A program made the translations under genes and the position numbers. Below, piece by piece: positions 32,931 through 42,334 of a stretch of DNA of 61,026 bases; the first letter of the stretch is position 1, and each line of letters starts with the position of its first letter. The stretch spans positions 1 through 61,026 of the forward strand of contig DATIJL010000003.1 in NCBI GenBank assembly GCA_035478595.1, in the 5' to 3' direction. The stretch is from Candidatus Chromulinivoraceae bacterium (GTDB taxonomy: Bacteria; Patescibacteriota; Saccharimonadia; Saccharimonadales; Saccharimonadaceae). The notes beneath the pieces were generated by a model. That model had not been told where the DNA came from. It did not search any database and saw only the letters and a program-made list of their open reading frames with translations.

Positions 32931-33067
32931 GTACGCTCATTATAGCATTTTAGGGGAAACTACTTGCATATTTACTGCCTTTTACCTACTATGAAATGTA
33001 ACAAACCACATGCGGAATTACCCACGTAAAACGCTTTTGGCATAGTAACAGTAGGGGAGAAGCAAAC

Positions 33068-34012
33068 ATGAACAAGCAAACAGTCACAATCAACGGTCGG
33101 GCCTACGACGTCCACACAGGACTCCCCGTTGATGTGGTAGAGCCTCGTGCTCACGAGGTTGCTCGTTCATCACATGCCATTCACCAAACGGCCCAAAAAT
33201 CACAAACACTGAATCGCAAAATCGTGAAAAAGAGCATGAACGGTGTGTCCGCTCATCGTTCGCTCACTCCGCGTCAAGACATTGCTATGCACCCAGCCGT
33301 TGCAAAATTCGCACCACATCCAAGTGGCGCTAAACAACAGCTAGCTCGCTCAGTGGCGACGGATATTGCCCCAACCATCCATCCAATTGCCGCCAAAGCT
33401 AATCAACAACTTCAACAAAAAGCTGTAAAAAAGTCTGAGCAAGCAAAACTTATACCCAAACCAGCGCAAGTTATTAAGCAAGAGGCAATCAAAGAGTCCC
33501 TTGCGAAGGCACAGAGCCACAGTGCGAATCACCAACAAGTTAAGACCAAGCGTCGTTTTCCTCGCATGTTTAGCGTGGCTTCAGCATCGCTGGCGCTCCT
33601 ACTTCTTGGCGGTTACTTCACGTACTTAAACATGCCGAGTCTCTCAGTTCGTGTTGCTGCAGCTCAAGCTGGCGTAAATGCTAGTTTCCCGTCATATCAC
33701 CCAGACGGCTACAGCTTAAAAGGTCCTGTTGCATACAGTCAAGGTGAAGTTTCTATGAAATTTGGTGCTAATGCCGGTCCACAAAGCTTTACCGTTGCCC
33801 AAGCAAAGACAAGCTGGGACTCAAGCGCTGTTCTAGATAATTACGTCAAACAACACGCCGGCGACAACTACATTACGTACGACGAACACGGTCTCACCAT
33901 CTACACCTACGGCGGTAACGCTGCATGGGTGAACGGCGGCGTGCTTTACACCATTAGCGGCGATGCACCACTCTCCGGCGACCAGATTCGCCACATCGCT
34001 ACTAGCATGTAG
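33068..34012 (+). CDS. Single-pass membrane protein with extracytoplasmic domain, 314 aa
   Basis: AGGGGAG precedes ATG 33068 by about 8 bases. The first 170 residues are basic and rich in Gln, Lys and Ala (cytoplasmic, disordered), then a hydrophobic segment (SVASASLALLLLGGYFTYL), then about 120 residues outside with FPSYHPDGYSLKGPVAYSQG and YITYDEHGLTIYTYGGN. The outer part resembles DUF4367-like anti-sigma/lipoprotein sensor folds only loosely. Function unknown. Confidence 0.75.
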   Translation: MNKQTVTINGRAYDVHTGLPVDVVEPRAHEVARSSHAIHQTAQKSQTLNRKIVKKSMNGVSAHRSLTPRQDIAMHPAVAKFAPHPSGAKQQLARSVATDIAPTIHPIAAKANQQLQQKAVKKSEQAKLIPKPAQVIKQEAIKESLAKAQSHSANHQQVKTKRRFPRMFSVASASLALLLLGGYFTYLNMPSLSVRVAAAQAGVNASFPSYHPDGYSLKGPVAYSQGEVSMKFGANAGPQSFTVAQAKTSWDSSAVLDNYVKQHAGDNYITYDEHGLTIYTYGGNAAWVNGGVLYTISGDAPLSGDQIRHIATSM

Positions 34013-34108
34013 TTAATCGCCTCGATTAGACTACACAGAATTCCAACATCTGTCTTAACTGATAGAAAACAGATCATAAGAGCAAAATATGCTATAGTAA
34101 AAGTTATT

Positions 34109-35545
34109 ATGACTACTGTTCGAACTCGTTTTGCCCCTAGTCCGACTGGCTTTTTACATGTCGGAAATATCCGCACTGGGCTTTTTGCCTATCTTGTTGC
34201 TCGCCACGCAGATGGCCAGTTTATTCTTCGTCTTGAAGATACAGACAAAAAACGTGAAGTAGAGGGTAGCGAAGCACATCTTTTAAAATGTCTCGAGACT
34301 CTAGGGATTACGTACGACGAGGGAATTAACCTTGGCGGCCCATACGCACCCTACAAGCAGAGTGAGCGACTTGAGACGTACAAAGAGTGGGCACAAAAGC
34401 TCATCGACGATGGTCGCGCCTATGCAGACCCATACACCCAAGATGAACTCCAAGCCTTCCGAGATGACGCCGTCGCCAACAAACAACCATTCTTATACCG
34501 AAATCACCGTCCAGAACACCCACCTACTTGGGATGGTACACAGCCACTCCGTTTTAAAAGCGATCCTAAAGCCTACACATGGCACGATGAAGTCATGGGT
34601 GAAATTTCTACCGGACCAGAGGTGATCGACGACATCATTCTCATCAAATCGGATGGTTATCCTACCTATAACTTTGCCCATATTGTTGACGACGCTGAAA
34701 TGAAGGTGACTCATATTCTCCGTGGACAAGAGTTTATATCAAGTCAACCAAACTATCTCAATATCTACGAGGCTCTTCGTCTTGAACATCCTGTCTTTGC
34801 GACCATGCCACATATTATGGCGCCAACTGGTGGTAAAAAACTAGGCAAACGAGATGGCGCTAAAGATGTACTGGACTACATTCGTGATGGCATTCTCCCT
34901 GAAGCACTCCTTAACTTCATTGCTAGCCTAGGCTGGAACGATGGAACTGAGCAGGAGATTTTTTCAAAAGAAGAACTCATTGCCAAGTTTACTCTCGACC
35001 GCGTTCAGAGAAGTGGCGCTCGCTTTGATGAGCAGCGTCTTATTTGGCTTAACGGCCAGTGGATGCGCCGCTTGAGCCTGGATGACCTCTATAGCCGTGT
35101 GACTGATTTTTGGCCAGAAAGCGCTAAGACGGCGGACGAAGCTCAAAGAAAGCAGATACTTGGTCTTGTTCAAGACCGTCTTAAAACGCTCCACGATCTC
35201 CCTCTTATGACGAGTTACTTTTTTGCCGATCCGACTCCTGCTTTAACTATGATCTCAGAGAACAAGCAGCTAAAAAAGTTATCGACACAGGAGATAACGG
35301 AGCTTCTCATGGCAGCAAAATCAGCACTCGAAACCTGCGATTTTACACCAGATGCTATTCAAGCAGCACTTAACAATCTCCTCGAAACAACAGGACAAAA
35401 GCCAGGCGTACTATTTAGCCTTGTTCGTATCGCCGTTTCGTGGGCCCCATTCAGTCCTGCGCTCAATGACACGCTTGCAGCGCTCGGAAAAGAAACGGCA
35501 CTACGTCGCCTCAAAAATAGCATCGACAGCATATCTGCCAATTAG
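34109..35545 (+). CDS. gltX: Glutamyl-tRNA synthetase
   Basis: 478 residues of class I synthetase. The HIGH-type motif is in FAPSPTGFLHVGNIRTGL and the KMSKS-type loop is KKLGKRDGA. Other family marks are LRLEDTDKKREVEGSE and LRGQEFISSQPNYL, plus a normal anticodon-binding C-terminus (TGQKPGVLFSLVRIAVSW). It charges tRNA-Glu, and in organisms without GlnRS also tRNA-Gln. TATAGT ends 10 bases before the ATG, so it is leaderless. It opens a plus-strand run that continues to nadD. Confidence 0.97.
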   Translation: MTTVRTRFAPSPTGFLHVGNIRTGLFAYLVARHADGQFILRLEDTDKKREVEGSEAHLLKCLETLGITYDEGINLGGPYAPYKQSERLETYKEWAQKLIDDGRAYADPYTQDELQAFRDDAVANKQPFLYRNHRPEHPPTWDGTQPLRFKSDPKAYTWHDEVMGEISTGPEVIDDIILIKSDGYPTYNFAHIVDDAEMKVTHILRGQEFISSQPNYLNIYEALRLEHPVFATMPHIMAPTGGKKLGKRDGAKDVLDYIRDGILPEALLNFIASLGWNDGTEQEIFSKEELIAKFTLDRVQRSGARFDEQRLIWLNGQWMRRLSLDDLYSRVTDFWPESAKTADEAQRKQILGLVQDRLKTLHDLPLMTSYFFADPTPALTMISENKQLKKLSTQEITELLMAAKSALETCDFTPDAIQAALNNLLETTGQKPGVLFSLVRIAVSWAPFSPALNDTLAALGKETALRRLKNSIDSISAN

Positions 35546-35565
35546 CTTAAAAGCGTATAGATTTG

Positions 35566-35590
35566 ACCGGTATCGTAGCCGGTTTTTTCT
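35566..35590 (+). terminator. Terminator after gltX
   Basis: ACCGG (35566-35570) pairs with CCGGT (35579-35583) followed by TTTTTC. It overlaps the approach to the next promoter. Confidence 0.55.
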
Positions 35591-35608
35591 GATATAATAA
35601 CCGTAAGC

Positions 35609-36706
35609 ATGATCGAAGAAACAAAAAAACACCGTCTCTTCAAGCGTGTCGGTGATTGGATTCGTCATCACCGTACGACTACCTATGCCATTTCTGGGGC
35701 AGTACTTATTCTTATTGCCAGCGGCATCGCTTTTGCCCTACTTAATCAAAAGATGCCCGACCCTCCAAAGGTGACTGCCGCCGTGCATCCAAAACCTAAA
35801 CCAGTTGTGCCGGTTGTTTACTATTCGCCGCTCACAGGGAATCAAGTAGCCAACCAAGCAGCAACCATTCAACCAGTCACTGCCATCATGATCGAAAACA
35901 GCCCCTCAGCCCGTCCACAATCCGGTATAAAGGAAGCGGGGGTTGTCTTTGAGGCTATTGCCGAAGGTGGCATCACTCGCTATCTAACACTCCACCAAGA
36001 GGACAAACCTCAGCTTATCGGGCCAGTCCGAAGCGTCCGTAGTTACTATGTAGATTGGCTTACGCCGTTTAATGCCAGTGTCGCCCATGTTGGCGGTAGT
36101 GCAGCTGCACTCGCTACCGTCCGAAATGGACAGTACCGTGATATCGATGAATTCTTTAATGGCGCTTACTACTGGCGAGCAACCGACCGCTATGCGCCTC
36201 ACAACGTGTACACGAGCTTTGCAAAACTCGATGCACTCAATGTCGCCAAAGGCTACACCGAATCACACTTTACTGGTTTTACCCGTACGGATGGCAAAGC
36301 CGTTGCAAAGCCTGACGCAACTAAAATTGCTATTGGCTTTGGAAGCGCACTTTATGACACCAACTATACCTACAACCCAACCACAAACAACTACAACAGG
36401 ATTCTTGCTGGTGCACCACACCTCGACCGCGAAGAGGGACAAATCACTCCGGCAGTTGTCGTGGCTATGAAAGTGCAAGAAACAACCGTTCTTGAAGATG
36501 GCTACCGGGAAAATATCAATGCCATTGGTAGCGGTGAAGCAGTCATCTTTCAAAACGGCACTGCACAAACAGTGACATGGCATAAAGCCACCCAGGCAAG
36601 TCAGATTACCTTTACCGATACAAACGGCAAGGATGTGCCACTAGTACGCGGCCAAACCTGGATAGCCGCAGTACCAATCGGAAGAGGGAGTGTTTCGTGG
36701 CAGTAG
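35609..36706 (+). CDS. DUF3048-family surface protein (YerB-like)
   Basis: 365 residues. A signal-anchor helix at about 29-46 (TYAISGAVLILIASGIAFAL) is followed by the DUF3048 N-terminal domain (MIENSPSARPQSGIKEAGVV, GITRYLTLHQ, IGPVRSVRSYYVDW) and C-terminal domain (IAIGFGSALYDTNYTYN). It is an extracytoplasmic protein of unknown function common in Firmicutes and Patescibacteria. TATAAT is 10 bases before the ATG. Its last 10 bases overlap the histidine kinase gene, so the two are coupled. Confidence 0.9.
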   Translation: MIEETKKHRLFKRVGDWIRHHRTTTYAISGAVLILIASGIAFALLNQKMPDPPKVTAAVHPKPKPVVPVVYYSPLTGNQVANQAATIQPVTAIMIENSPSARPQSGIKEAGVVFEAIAEGGITRYLTLHQEDKPQLIGPVRSVRSYYVDWLTPFNASVAHVGGSAAALATVRNGQYRDIDEFFNGAYYWRATDRYAPHNVYTSFAKLDALNVAKGYTESHFTGFTRTDGKAVAKPDATKIAIGFGSALYDTNYTYNPTTNNYNRILAGAPHLDREEGQITPAVVVAMKVQETTVLEDGYRENINAIGSGEAVIFQNGTAQTVTWHKATQASQITFTDTNGKDVPLVRGQTWIAAVPIGRGSVSWQ

Positions 36707-38268
36707 AAGAACCGCAAAAAAAGGCCGCCAAGCAACCGGTAATGGTGCGTGACTACTGGCCGCGCTTTAATAGATATGCGATTGTTTTGACAATTCTCAT
36801 GCAGATTGTCATGACCCTTATCATTGCGTGTGTCCTATTTATGACCGGTGTCATTGATGCCAATAGAGCCTACACCTGGATTGCGCTCCTTGCAGTCCTG
36901 GTTATGAGCACTGGCCTTAACCTTATTCTCGTTAACCAGCTGCTAATTCCGCTCAAGGACCTTACCAGCGCTTTAACCCACGCCTCTAAAGAGCCGACTA
37001 ATATTACGCCACCCAACCCCAACGCTCGTCATTTTGAGCGTGACGGCTTCAAGCCACTTTTGCAACTTATCTACCAGCTAGCCTCTGATGAAGATGTGTC
37101 AGATGATGATAAGAAGAAAATGGCAGCCTCCACTAGTGAAGTGACGCAACTAGTTACGGCTCTCAACAATACAAACGCTGGATTCATTGTTATGAACGCC
37201 CAGCAAGATATCTTATATGCCAACACCCAGGCACCTGTTCATACTGATCCAAATGGAAAAAAAGTAGTCGATCTTATCTTTGATGATGATACAACCCTCA
37301 CTAAATGGCTTATCGACTGCGAAGAGAACGCCGTTCACGCTGACCATACATGGTTACGCGTCGCTAATAAGATCACCGGCGAAGAAGGCCGTAAAATCTA
37401 TGACATCACCGCCTCCTACCAAAAGGGAAGCGAAGCTGAAGTTGTTATCATGCTCTTTGAACGTACTTCCGACTACCAACCGGAAGACGATGACCTCGAT
37501 TTCATTGCATTTGCCGCCCACGAGTTACGCGGCCCAATTACGGTCATCCGTGGCTACCTCGACGTATTAAATGATGAACTCGCCGAAAGGCTCGAAGACG
37601 ATCAACATGAGCTGCTCGAGCGCCTTATTGTTTCAGCAAACCGTCTTTCAAGCTATGTTAATAACATCCTCAATGCATCACGCTACGACCGTCGACATCT
37701 TAAGGTTTTACTACGCCAGGATTCGCTCTCAGATATCTATGACATGATCAGTGACGATATGCAGCTTCGTGCTTCGAGCCAAAACCGCATGCTCTCTGTT
37801 TCTATTCCTAAAGATCTACCGACTGTTGCCGCCGATCGAGGCAGTATTAGCGAAGTTCTTTCGAACCTCATAGATAATGCCGTCAAATATAGTAATGAGG
37901 GTGGCCTCGTTAATGTATCTGCCCGTAAAGATGGTGATTTCGTAAAGGTTGCCGTTGAAGACCATGGCATCGGCATGCCGAGTAGCGTCGTAAGTAATTT
38001 GTTTCATAAATTCTATCGTTCACACCGGTCACGCGAAACCGTCGCCGGTACTGGTATTGGACTTTACATCTGTAAGGCCATTGTTGAGTCGCATGGTGGT
38101 ACAATAGGGGTTAGAAGTGCCGAAGGTGAGGGATCAACGTTTGAGTTTAGTCTACCAATTTACAGCACCGTCGCCGACAAACTAACCGCAAGTCAGGGTA
38201 GTAACGAAGGCCTCATCGAGCACAACGAGGATGGATGGATTAAGAATCATGCAATGTACAGGGGTTAA
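36697..38268 (+). CDS. Membrane sensor histidine kinase
   Basis: 523 residues from GTG 36697, preceded by GGGAG inside the DUF3048 gene. Two membrane helices (about 27-53 and 60-82) without a large outer loop, a PAS-like region (around 155-255), the phosphoacceptor His275 in FAAHELRGP, and the ATPase domain with NLIDNAVKYS (N box), DHGIGMP (G1), FHKFYRS (F box) and GTGIGLYIC (G2). It phosphorylates the response regulator encoded 2 bases downstream. The missing outer loop suggests intramembrane sensing or a partner such as the DUF3048 protein. Confidence 0.93.
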   Translation: MAVEEPQKKAAKQPVMVRDYWPRFNRYAIVLTILMQIVMTLIIACVLFMTGVIDANRAYTWIALLAVLVMSTGLNLILVNQLLIPLKDLTSALTHASKEPTNITPPNPNARHFERDGFKPLLQLIYQLASDEDVSDDDKKKMAASTSEVTQLVTALNNTNAGFIVMNAQQDILYANTQAPVHTDPNGKKVVDLIFDDDTTLTKWLIDCEENAVHADHTWLRVANKITGEEGRKIYDITASYQKGSEAEVVIMLFERTSDYQPEDDDLDFIAFAAHELRGPITVIRGYLDVLNDELAERLEDDQHELLERLIVSANRLSSYVNNILNASRYDRRHLKVLLRQDSLSDIYDMISDDMQLRASSQNRMLSVSIPKDLPTVAADRGSISEVLSNLIDNAVKYSNEGGLVNVSARKDGDFVKVAVEDHGIGMPSSVVSNLFHKFYRSHRSRETVAGTGIGLYICKAIVESHGGTIGVRSAEGEGSTFEFSLPIYSTVADKLTASQGSNEGLIEHNEDGWIKNHAMYRG

Positions 38269-38270
38269 AA

Positions 38271-38645
38271 ATGGCAATTAAATCAATTCTATGTATCGAA
38301 GATGATCGCTTTATCGGCGAAATGTACGTTCGTAGCCTTAAAAAATCAGGTTACGACGTCGATTGGATGGTAGACGGTAACGATGGGCTTGTCGCCGCGC
38401 GCAACAAACACTACGACCTAATCCTACTCGATATCATGTTGCCAGAGCGTCGCGGTAGCGAGATCCTCGCTTCACTGCGTGGCGGAAAAGAAGATCTGAT
38501 CCCGAATACCAAGGTGATCGTTATGACCAACTTCGACCAAGATGACGAATCTCGTGCGGCTATGCAACATAACGCAGACGGGTATCTTATTAAGGCAGAA
38601 ATCACCCCTAAAAAACTTCTCGCTATCATAGAGAAACTTCGGTAA
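38271..38645 (+). CDS. Stand-alone response regulator receiver protein
   Basis: 124 residues: a single CheY-like receiver domain with the acidic pocket ED (10-12), phosphoacceptor Asp54 in LLDIMLPE, the Thr switch (MTNFD) and Lys in LIKAEITP. There is no DNA-binding domain, so output must be through protein contacts. It is directly downstream of the kinase and coupled to it. Confidence 0.92.
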   Translation: MAIKSILCIEDDRFIGEMYVRSLKKSGYDVDWMVDGNDGLVAARNKHYDLILLDIMLPERRGSEILASLRGGKEDLIPNTKVIVMTNFDQDDESRAAMQHNADGYLIKAEITPKKLLAIIEKLR

Positions 38646-38655
38646 ATCTTTTAAA

Positions 38656-39225
38656 GTGCGTCATATCGGTATTTATTCAGGTACGTTCGACCCCGTACAT
38701 GCTGGTCATATAGTTTTTGGCCTCGAGACGCTTAAGCAGCTTCAGCTCGATGAAATCATTTATCTCCCAGAGACCACACCTCGCTTTAAAACCGAGGTTA
38801 CCCCGCTCAAACACCGCCTTGCCATGCTCGAGATTGCAACAGTCCCTTACGAAGGTCTTCGTCCATTATCCGTCCGTTCTTCTCAGTTCACGATTACAGA
38901 TACATTGCCAGAGCTGCAGCAATTATTTCCAGATAGCCAATTTACATTCCTATTAGGTTCAGATGTACTGCGTTCGCTCCCTTTGTGGCCTGGAATTGAG
39001 AAGCTGGCTCAAACTGCTCGATTTGCCATGGGTCTAAGAGGTAAGGACACCACAGAGTCACTCGCGCCAGTACTGAATTCTATTTCTACTCTACACCTAG
39101 AGTACACTCTCATTACCACCTCACTTTCAGAAGCATGTTCATCGACCATACGAACGGGTGAGGACGAGCATGTGAGCACTCCGGTCGCCGCCTATGCTTA
39201 CCAGAATAATCTGTATAAAAAATAA
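38656..39225 (+). CDS. nadD: Nicotinate-nucleotide adenylyltransferase
   Basis: 189 residues from GTG 38656. The nucleotidyltransferase motif GTFDPVHAGHIVFG is at the N-terminus, followed by YLPETTPRFKTEVTPLKHRL, FLLGSDVLRSLPLWPG and the ISS/T-type motif SEACSSTIR near the end. It converts nicotinate mononucleotide to deamido-NAD in the last shared step of NAD synthesis. It ends the plus-strand run from gltX and is followed by a terminator. Confidence 0.93.
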   Translation: MRHIGIYSGTFDPVHAGHIVFGLETLKQLQLDEIIYLPETTPRFKTEVTPLKHRLAMLEIATVPYEGLRPLSVRSSQFTITDTLPELQQLFPDSQFTFLLGSDVLRSLPLWPGIEKLAQTARFAMGLRGKDTTESLAPVLNSISTLHLEYTLITTSLSEACSSTIRTGEDEHVSTPVAAYAYQNNLYKK

Positions 39226-39227
39226 AA

Positions 39228-39248
39228 CACCTATTCTAGGTGCTTTTA
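39228..39248 (+). terminator. Terminator after nadD
   Basis: CACCTA (39228-39233) and TAGGTG (39237-39242) form the core of a hairpin flanked by AAAA and TTTT. Confidence 0.65.
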
Positions 39249-39267
39249 CAGATGACTAAGTAGTTTG

Positions 39268-39318
39268 CCGGATGGGCGACTGGTAGCGAGAATATCGCCG
39301 GCCAAGTCGCCCATCCGG
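39268..39318 (-). terminator. 14-bp hairpin after cassette H
   Basis: CCGGATGGGCGACT (39268-39281) pairs perfectly with AGTCGCCCATCCGG (39305-39318). There is no T run on the minus strand, so it may be a 3-prime stabiliser. Confidence 0.6.
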
Positions 39319-39335
39319 ACCACCACCACGAACCG

Positions 39336-39653
39336 TCAGACGGCGGCCACGAGCTCCCGCTCGGAAGCGAAGACGTCGATCTTCTGGGGGTCGGACTCAT
39401 CCAGACCGTCCAGGTAGCTGAGTGCGCTGTCGACGACGGACTTCGAGATCCCCGAGGGGAAGCCGTGACCCGTGCCGATCTTCGCCTTGACGACGAGAAC
39501 CAGCCGGTCGAGCGGCGTGGTGTCCTTCACCATCAGGTAGGTGGTGCGGACGACGTCCACCTCGGCGCGGACCAGAACGGTCGAACCGTCATGCTCGCTG
39601 TTGAGCTCGTCGAGGTTGCCGACGACGACGACCGGCTTGCAGTGCTGACCCAT
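39336..39653 (-). CDS. Cassette H: GC-rich protein of unknown function, 105 aa
   Basis: The start at MGQHCKPVVVVGNLDEL (39653) follows AGAGGA. The protein is a small alpha/beta domain: strands VVVVGNL, TVLVRAEVDVV and RLVLVVKAKIG, with a helical end SALSYLDGLDESDPQKI. No family recognised, no signal peptide. Strongly GC-rich, with a promoter of its own and a leader of about 90 bases. Confidence 0.75.
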   Translation of the reverse strand: MGQHCKPVVVVGNLDELNSEHDGSTVLVRAEVDVVRTTYLMVKDTTPLDRLVLVVKAKIGTGHGFPSGISKSVVDSALSYLDGLDESDPQKIDVFASERELVAAV

Positions 39654-39749
39654 GGGAAAGGTCCTCTCATGTGGAATCGGGGTTGGTGGTAGGTGCTTCA
39701 CGATCGAGTTCGTACCTATCGAGGCCGTACCTACACATCATGTGCATAC

Positions 39750-39778
39750 ATTATAACATGATGAAGTAATAAAGTCAA
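39750..39778 (-). promoter_or_regulatory. Promoter of cassette H
   Basis: On the minus strand TTGACT (39778-39773), 17 bases, TATAAT (39755-39750). Same boxes as the cassette A promoter. Confidence 0.85.
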
Positions 39779-39789
39779 ATTAAACGGCC

Positions 39790-40035
39790 TCAGCCTCTTA
39801 CGGCTATGTTTAAAAGTGCGATGAGTGCCACTACAGCCCACACGATATTAAGGGTTGCAGGCTGTTTAGCTTTTTTCATAACTGAAATAATCGCAATACC
39901 ACTCGCTCCTGTAAGGTTAAGTAGCTGATATAGTAACCCATCGGCCGGTGTTATCTTAAAACTAACGAATGCATAAGCGAGCAAAATTGCCCCAACACCA
40001 TACCAGCCTGCCGCTTCTACAAGAATTTTCTTCAT
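39790..40035 (-). CDS. CBU_0592-type small membrane protein, 81 aa
   Basis: Starts at MKKILVEAAGWYGVGAILL (40035). Three hydrophobic segments with YGVGAILLAYAFVSF, LYQLLNLTGASGIAI and LNIVWAVVALIALLN. The LYQLLNLTGA pattern is typical of the CBU_0592 family of three-helix membrane proteins of unknown role. The transposon's left end lies 41 bases upstream of its start and may have replaced the original promoter. Confidence 0.8.
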   Translation of the reverse strand: MKKILVEAAGWYGVGAILLAYAFVSFKITPADGLLYQLLNLTGASGIAIISVMKKAKQPATLNIVWAVVALIALLNIAVRG

Positions 40036-40075
40036 GGAGAAAGTATAGCACGTCAATAAACTCCTAACGAGATGA

Positions 40076-40102
40076 GGCGACTATCCCCTTACGACAAGTA
40101 CG
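40076..40102 (+). repeat. Left terminal inverted repeat of the transposon
   Basis: 27 bases, starting GGCGACTATCCCC; 25 of 27 match the complement of 43336-43362. Confidence 0.88.
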
Positions 40103-40214
40103 GGAATTCCAGTAAATATTTTTGTGGCCCAAGACCTCATTTTTCCTCTTGCCAACTATCGCTAACCGGAGGATAATTGTTACAGAATATAGCCAAAGTG
40201 TAACAAGGAGGCAT

Positions 40215-41531
40215 ATGGCGGTTGATAATAAATTCAGACTAATGACAGCGGTCGAAGCCGAGGACGAGTTAGGTAAGAAGTATTTCTATCGCCAGAAAAC
40301 CTATCGCTACCATGCAGCGGGGCGCCTTCACGCCTTTGATTACCATGGTAAGCAATGCTTCCTGCCAAGTACGCTTATTAAGCCGTACATCGAAGATCTC
40401 AAGGCTAAGCTCGATCGACAGTTTCCTGAGCTCCAGTATAGCGAGGTATTCTATGACGATCTAACTCGTCGGATGGTTGTGGACGGCATCTTTAGTCGGT
40501 ATGTGGCTGCATATACTGATCAGGAAACCGAGGAAGACCTCCTGAAGAAGATTGCCCACTTAAAAGAATGGTTCCTTGAACAAGGCGAACTGCAGGACGG
40601 CGATCCAACGGTGCCGGCAGCCGACGAGCCTGAGGTTGTGGAAAAACCTGTGGAAAAGGACTTCGTCGATTCAGACGATGATCTTCCAGCACCGATAGCA
40701 TCTCAGTTTCCTGAATCTATTACGTTTGTTCGCGTTGATACACCAGCTGTTGAAGGGGTTGATGTTAAGAGTCTTATCCTCATAAGCTTGCCGTCCATCG
40801 CACAGTTCATAGGGGTAAAAACAGACTCATTTTCCGAATGGTTGAGCGCCACCTCATTTGTGGACTTTACGCTTAGCATCCACCACAGGAAAATCCATGC
40901 TCCGGAAATTTCCGGAGCATGGAAAAAAGGAATACAGAACGGTCTCGTGCCTTTCTTGCCCTTAGAAATGATTCCAGAACTTCTTGTCGCCTTTAAACAG
41001 AGCAACCGGACACCGGCGTATCCTGGTCGGGCGGAACAGCTATACCAATTAGCGAAGAGTACTCTCGAAGCTGTTGGCCTGGCTATCTCCGGTAATAAGA
41101 CACAGGCTGCCAAAGAGCTGGCGAGGGTCAGTGAGGGCTTGGGCATATCGGCAGCCGATCAGGTGATTGAAATATTTAAGCGATATGAATCACGCCCCTT
41201 CCAGGTTGATACGAATAAGTCCTTCCGGGGTCGGGTAATGAAAGAGGGCAAGGACATTAAAGTCGTCACTGGCGATATTACACTTGGCGTAACTGGACGA
41301 TGGCCAAGTCAGTGGCTGGCAGACGGGAAGAAGTACAACCTACCAAGTAAGCAACGCACCACTGGTCGCGAGGTCATGCGGACCATATCTCCTGCTGACA
41401 GTGTGGGCATCACCTTCAGCGAAAGTCACTATCTTAAAGACTCAAGTAATATGAACGAGGTAATAGAGACTGGCAAACAAGGTAAGAACTTCTATACACG
41501 GCTGAAAGACGTTGGTTTACTAGACGACTAG
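40215..41531 (+). CDS. Transposon passenger protein of unknown function, 438 aa
   Basis: The start at MAVDNKFRLMTAVEAED (40215) follows AAGGAGG. An N-terminal part (FYRQKTYRYHAAGRLHAFDY, then GKQCFLPSTLIKPYIEDL) resembles a MerR/excisionase-type helix-turn-helix reader. A charged linker (EVVEKPVEKDFVDSDDDL) follows. The C-terminal region (SLPSIAQFIGVKTDSFSEWL, then GLVPFLPLEMIPELLVAF) loosely recalls phage antirepressor or Bro-N-like domains. No firm family. It is convergent with the transposase and the two genes share the palindromic stop CTAG (41528-41531), consistent with one mobile unit. Possible regulator or host-interaction factor. Confidence 0.7.
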   Translation: MAVDNKFRLMTAVEAEDELGKKYFYRQKTYRYHAAGRLHAFDYHGKQCFLPSTLIKPYIEDLKAKLDRQFPELQYSEVFYDDLTRRMVVDGIFSRYVAAYTDQETEEDLLKKIAHLKEWFLEQGELQDGDPTVPAADEPEVVEKPVEKDFVDSDDDLPAPIASQFPESITFVRVDTPAVEGVDVKSLILISLPSIAQFIGVKTDSFSEWLSATSFVDFTLSIHHRKIHAPEISGAWKKGIQNGLVPFLPLEMIPELLVAFKQSNRTPAYPGRAEQLYQLAKSTLEAVGLAISGNKTQAAKELARVSEGLGISAADQVIEIFKRYESRPFQVDTNKSFRGRVMKEGKDIKVVTGDITLGVTGRWPSQWLADGKKYNLPSKQRTTGREVMRTISPADSVGITFSESHYLKDSSNMNEVIETGKQGKNFYTRLKDVGLLDD

Positions 41532-42334
41532 CCGCCGTCCCAAATAGTGCACAATGCCGCGCGTCCTAACAAAATTGGATACATAGCCTGACTGCGATGC
41601 GAATAGCGCCAGGTGAACTCATCAACATAGAGCTGCAGATACTTGCGTGAGACACGATGATACGTACCGTCGATTGAGCGTTTTAGCTGGCTCCAGAACC
41701 CCTCAATTGTATTGGTCGACACGCGATGGCGAGCATACTCGCGGCGCGCGTGATTAACTGAGTCGTGCTTGATCCCATACTTTTTCGTCCAGAGGTAGAT
41801 CTTCGACTCATCGCTATAGAGGGTGCTGTCAAACTCGATATTCTCGTGAAGAAATGTCTTCGCGCGCCTCATCGAGGCTGTGTCGGATACCTGCGCTCGC
41901 ACCTCCCCGTCACGCTCCACCACACTGAGAACGGGGACCTTGTGTCGCGGGCCGGCCGAGAACCTGCGTCGACCACCGTAGTATGTTTCGTCGGCTTCGA
42001 CGGTTATACCGCGGCCACCGATCTTCTCTGCAAGGAACATCAGTCGGCACACCTGGTGGCCCATGCGATGGGCTGTCTTGTATGTAACGCCAAGATGGCG
42101 CTCTAACTCCTTAGCCGCAACGCCGTTCTTAGAGGCTGAGAACAGGTAGCTGCAGTGCATGCAGGCGTAGCACTTACGTCCAGCAACCCTAAAAAACTTC
42201 GTGTCTATGACGCCGCAGCGTGGGCAATCCTTCACGTGGCCAAAGCGCGCCTTGAAAATAAGGTCGAGGCAGACGTCATCATCTGGAAAGTCCATCCGGA
42301 ACTGCTTGACGGTATATCTCCTGCTGCGCCTCAC
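41528..42334 (-). CDS. IS1595-family transposase, intact
   Basis: 268 residues from GTG 42334. An N-terminal zinc ribbon (CPRCGV and CYACMHC) is followed by the ISXO2-like DDE domain: VEADETYYGGRRRF (Asp), STLYSDESKIY (Asp), SVNHARREYARHRV and NTIEGFWSQLKRSIDGTYHR (Glu region). All key residues are present. It moves the element bounded at 40076 and 43374 by cut-and-paste-type transposition. Confidence 0.93.
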   Translation of the reverse strand: MRRSRRYTVKQFRMDFPDDDVCLDLIFKARFGHVKDCPRCGVIDTKFFRVAGRKCYACMHCSYLFSASKNGVAAKELERHLGVTYKTAHRMGHQVCRLMFLAEKIGGRGITVEADETYYGGRRRFSAGPRHKVPVLSVVERDGEVRAQVSDTASMRRAKTFLHENIEFDSTLYSDESKIYLWTKKYGIKHDSVNHARREYARHRVSTNTIEGFWSQLKRSIDGTYHRVSRKYLQLYVDEFTWRYSHRSQAMYPILLGRAALCTIWDGG

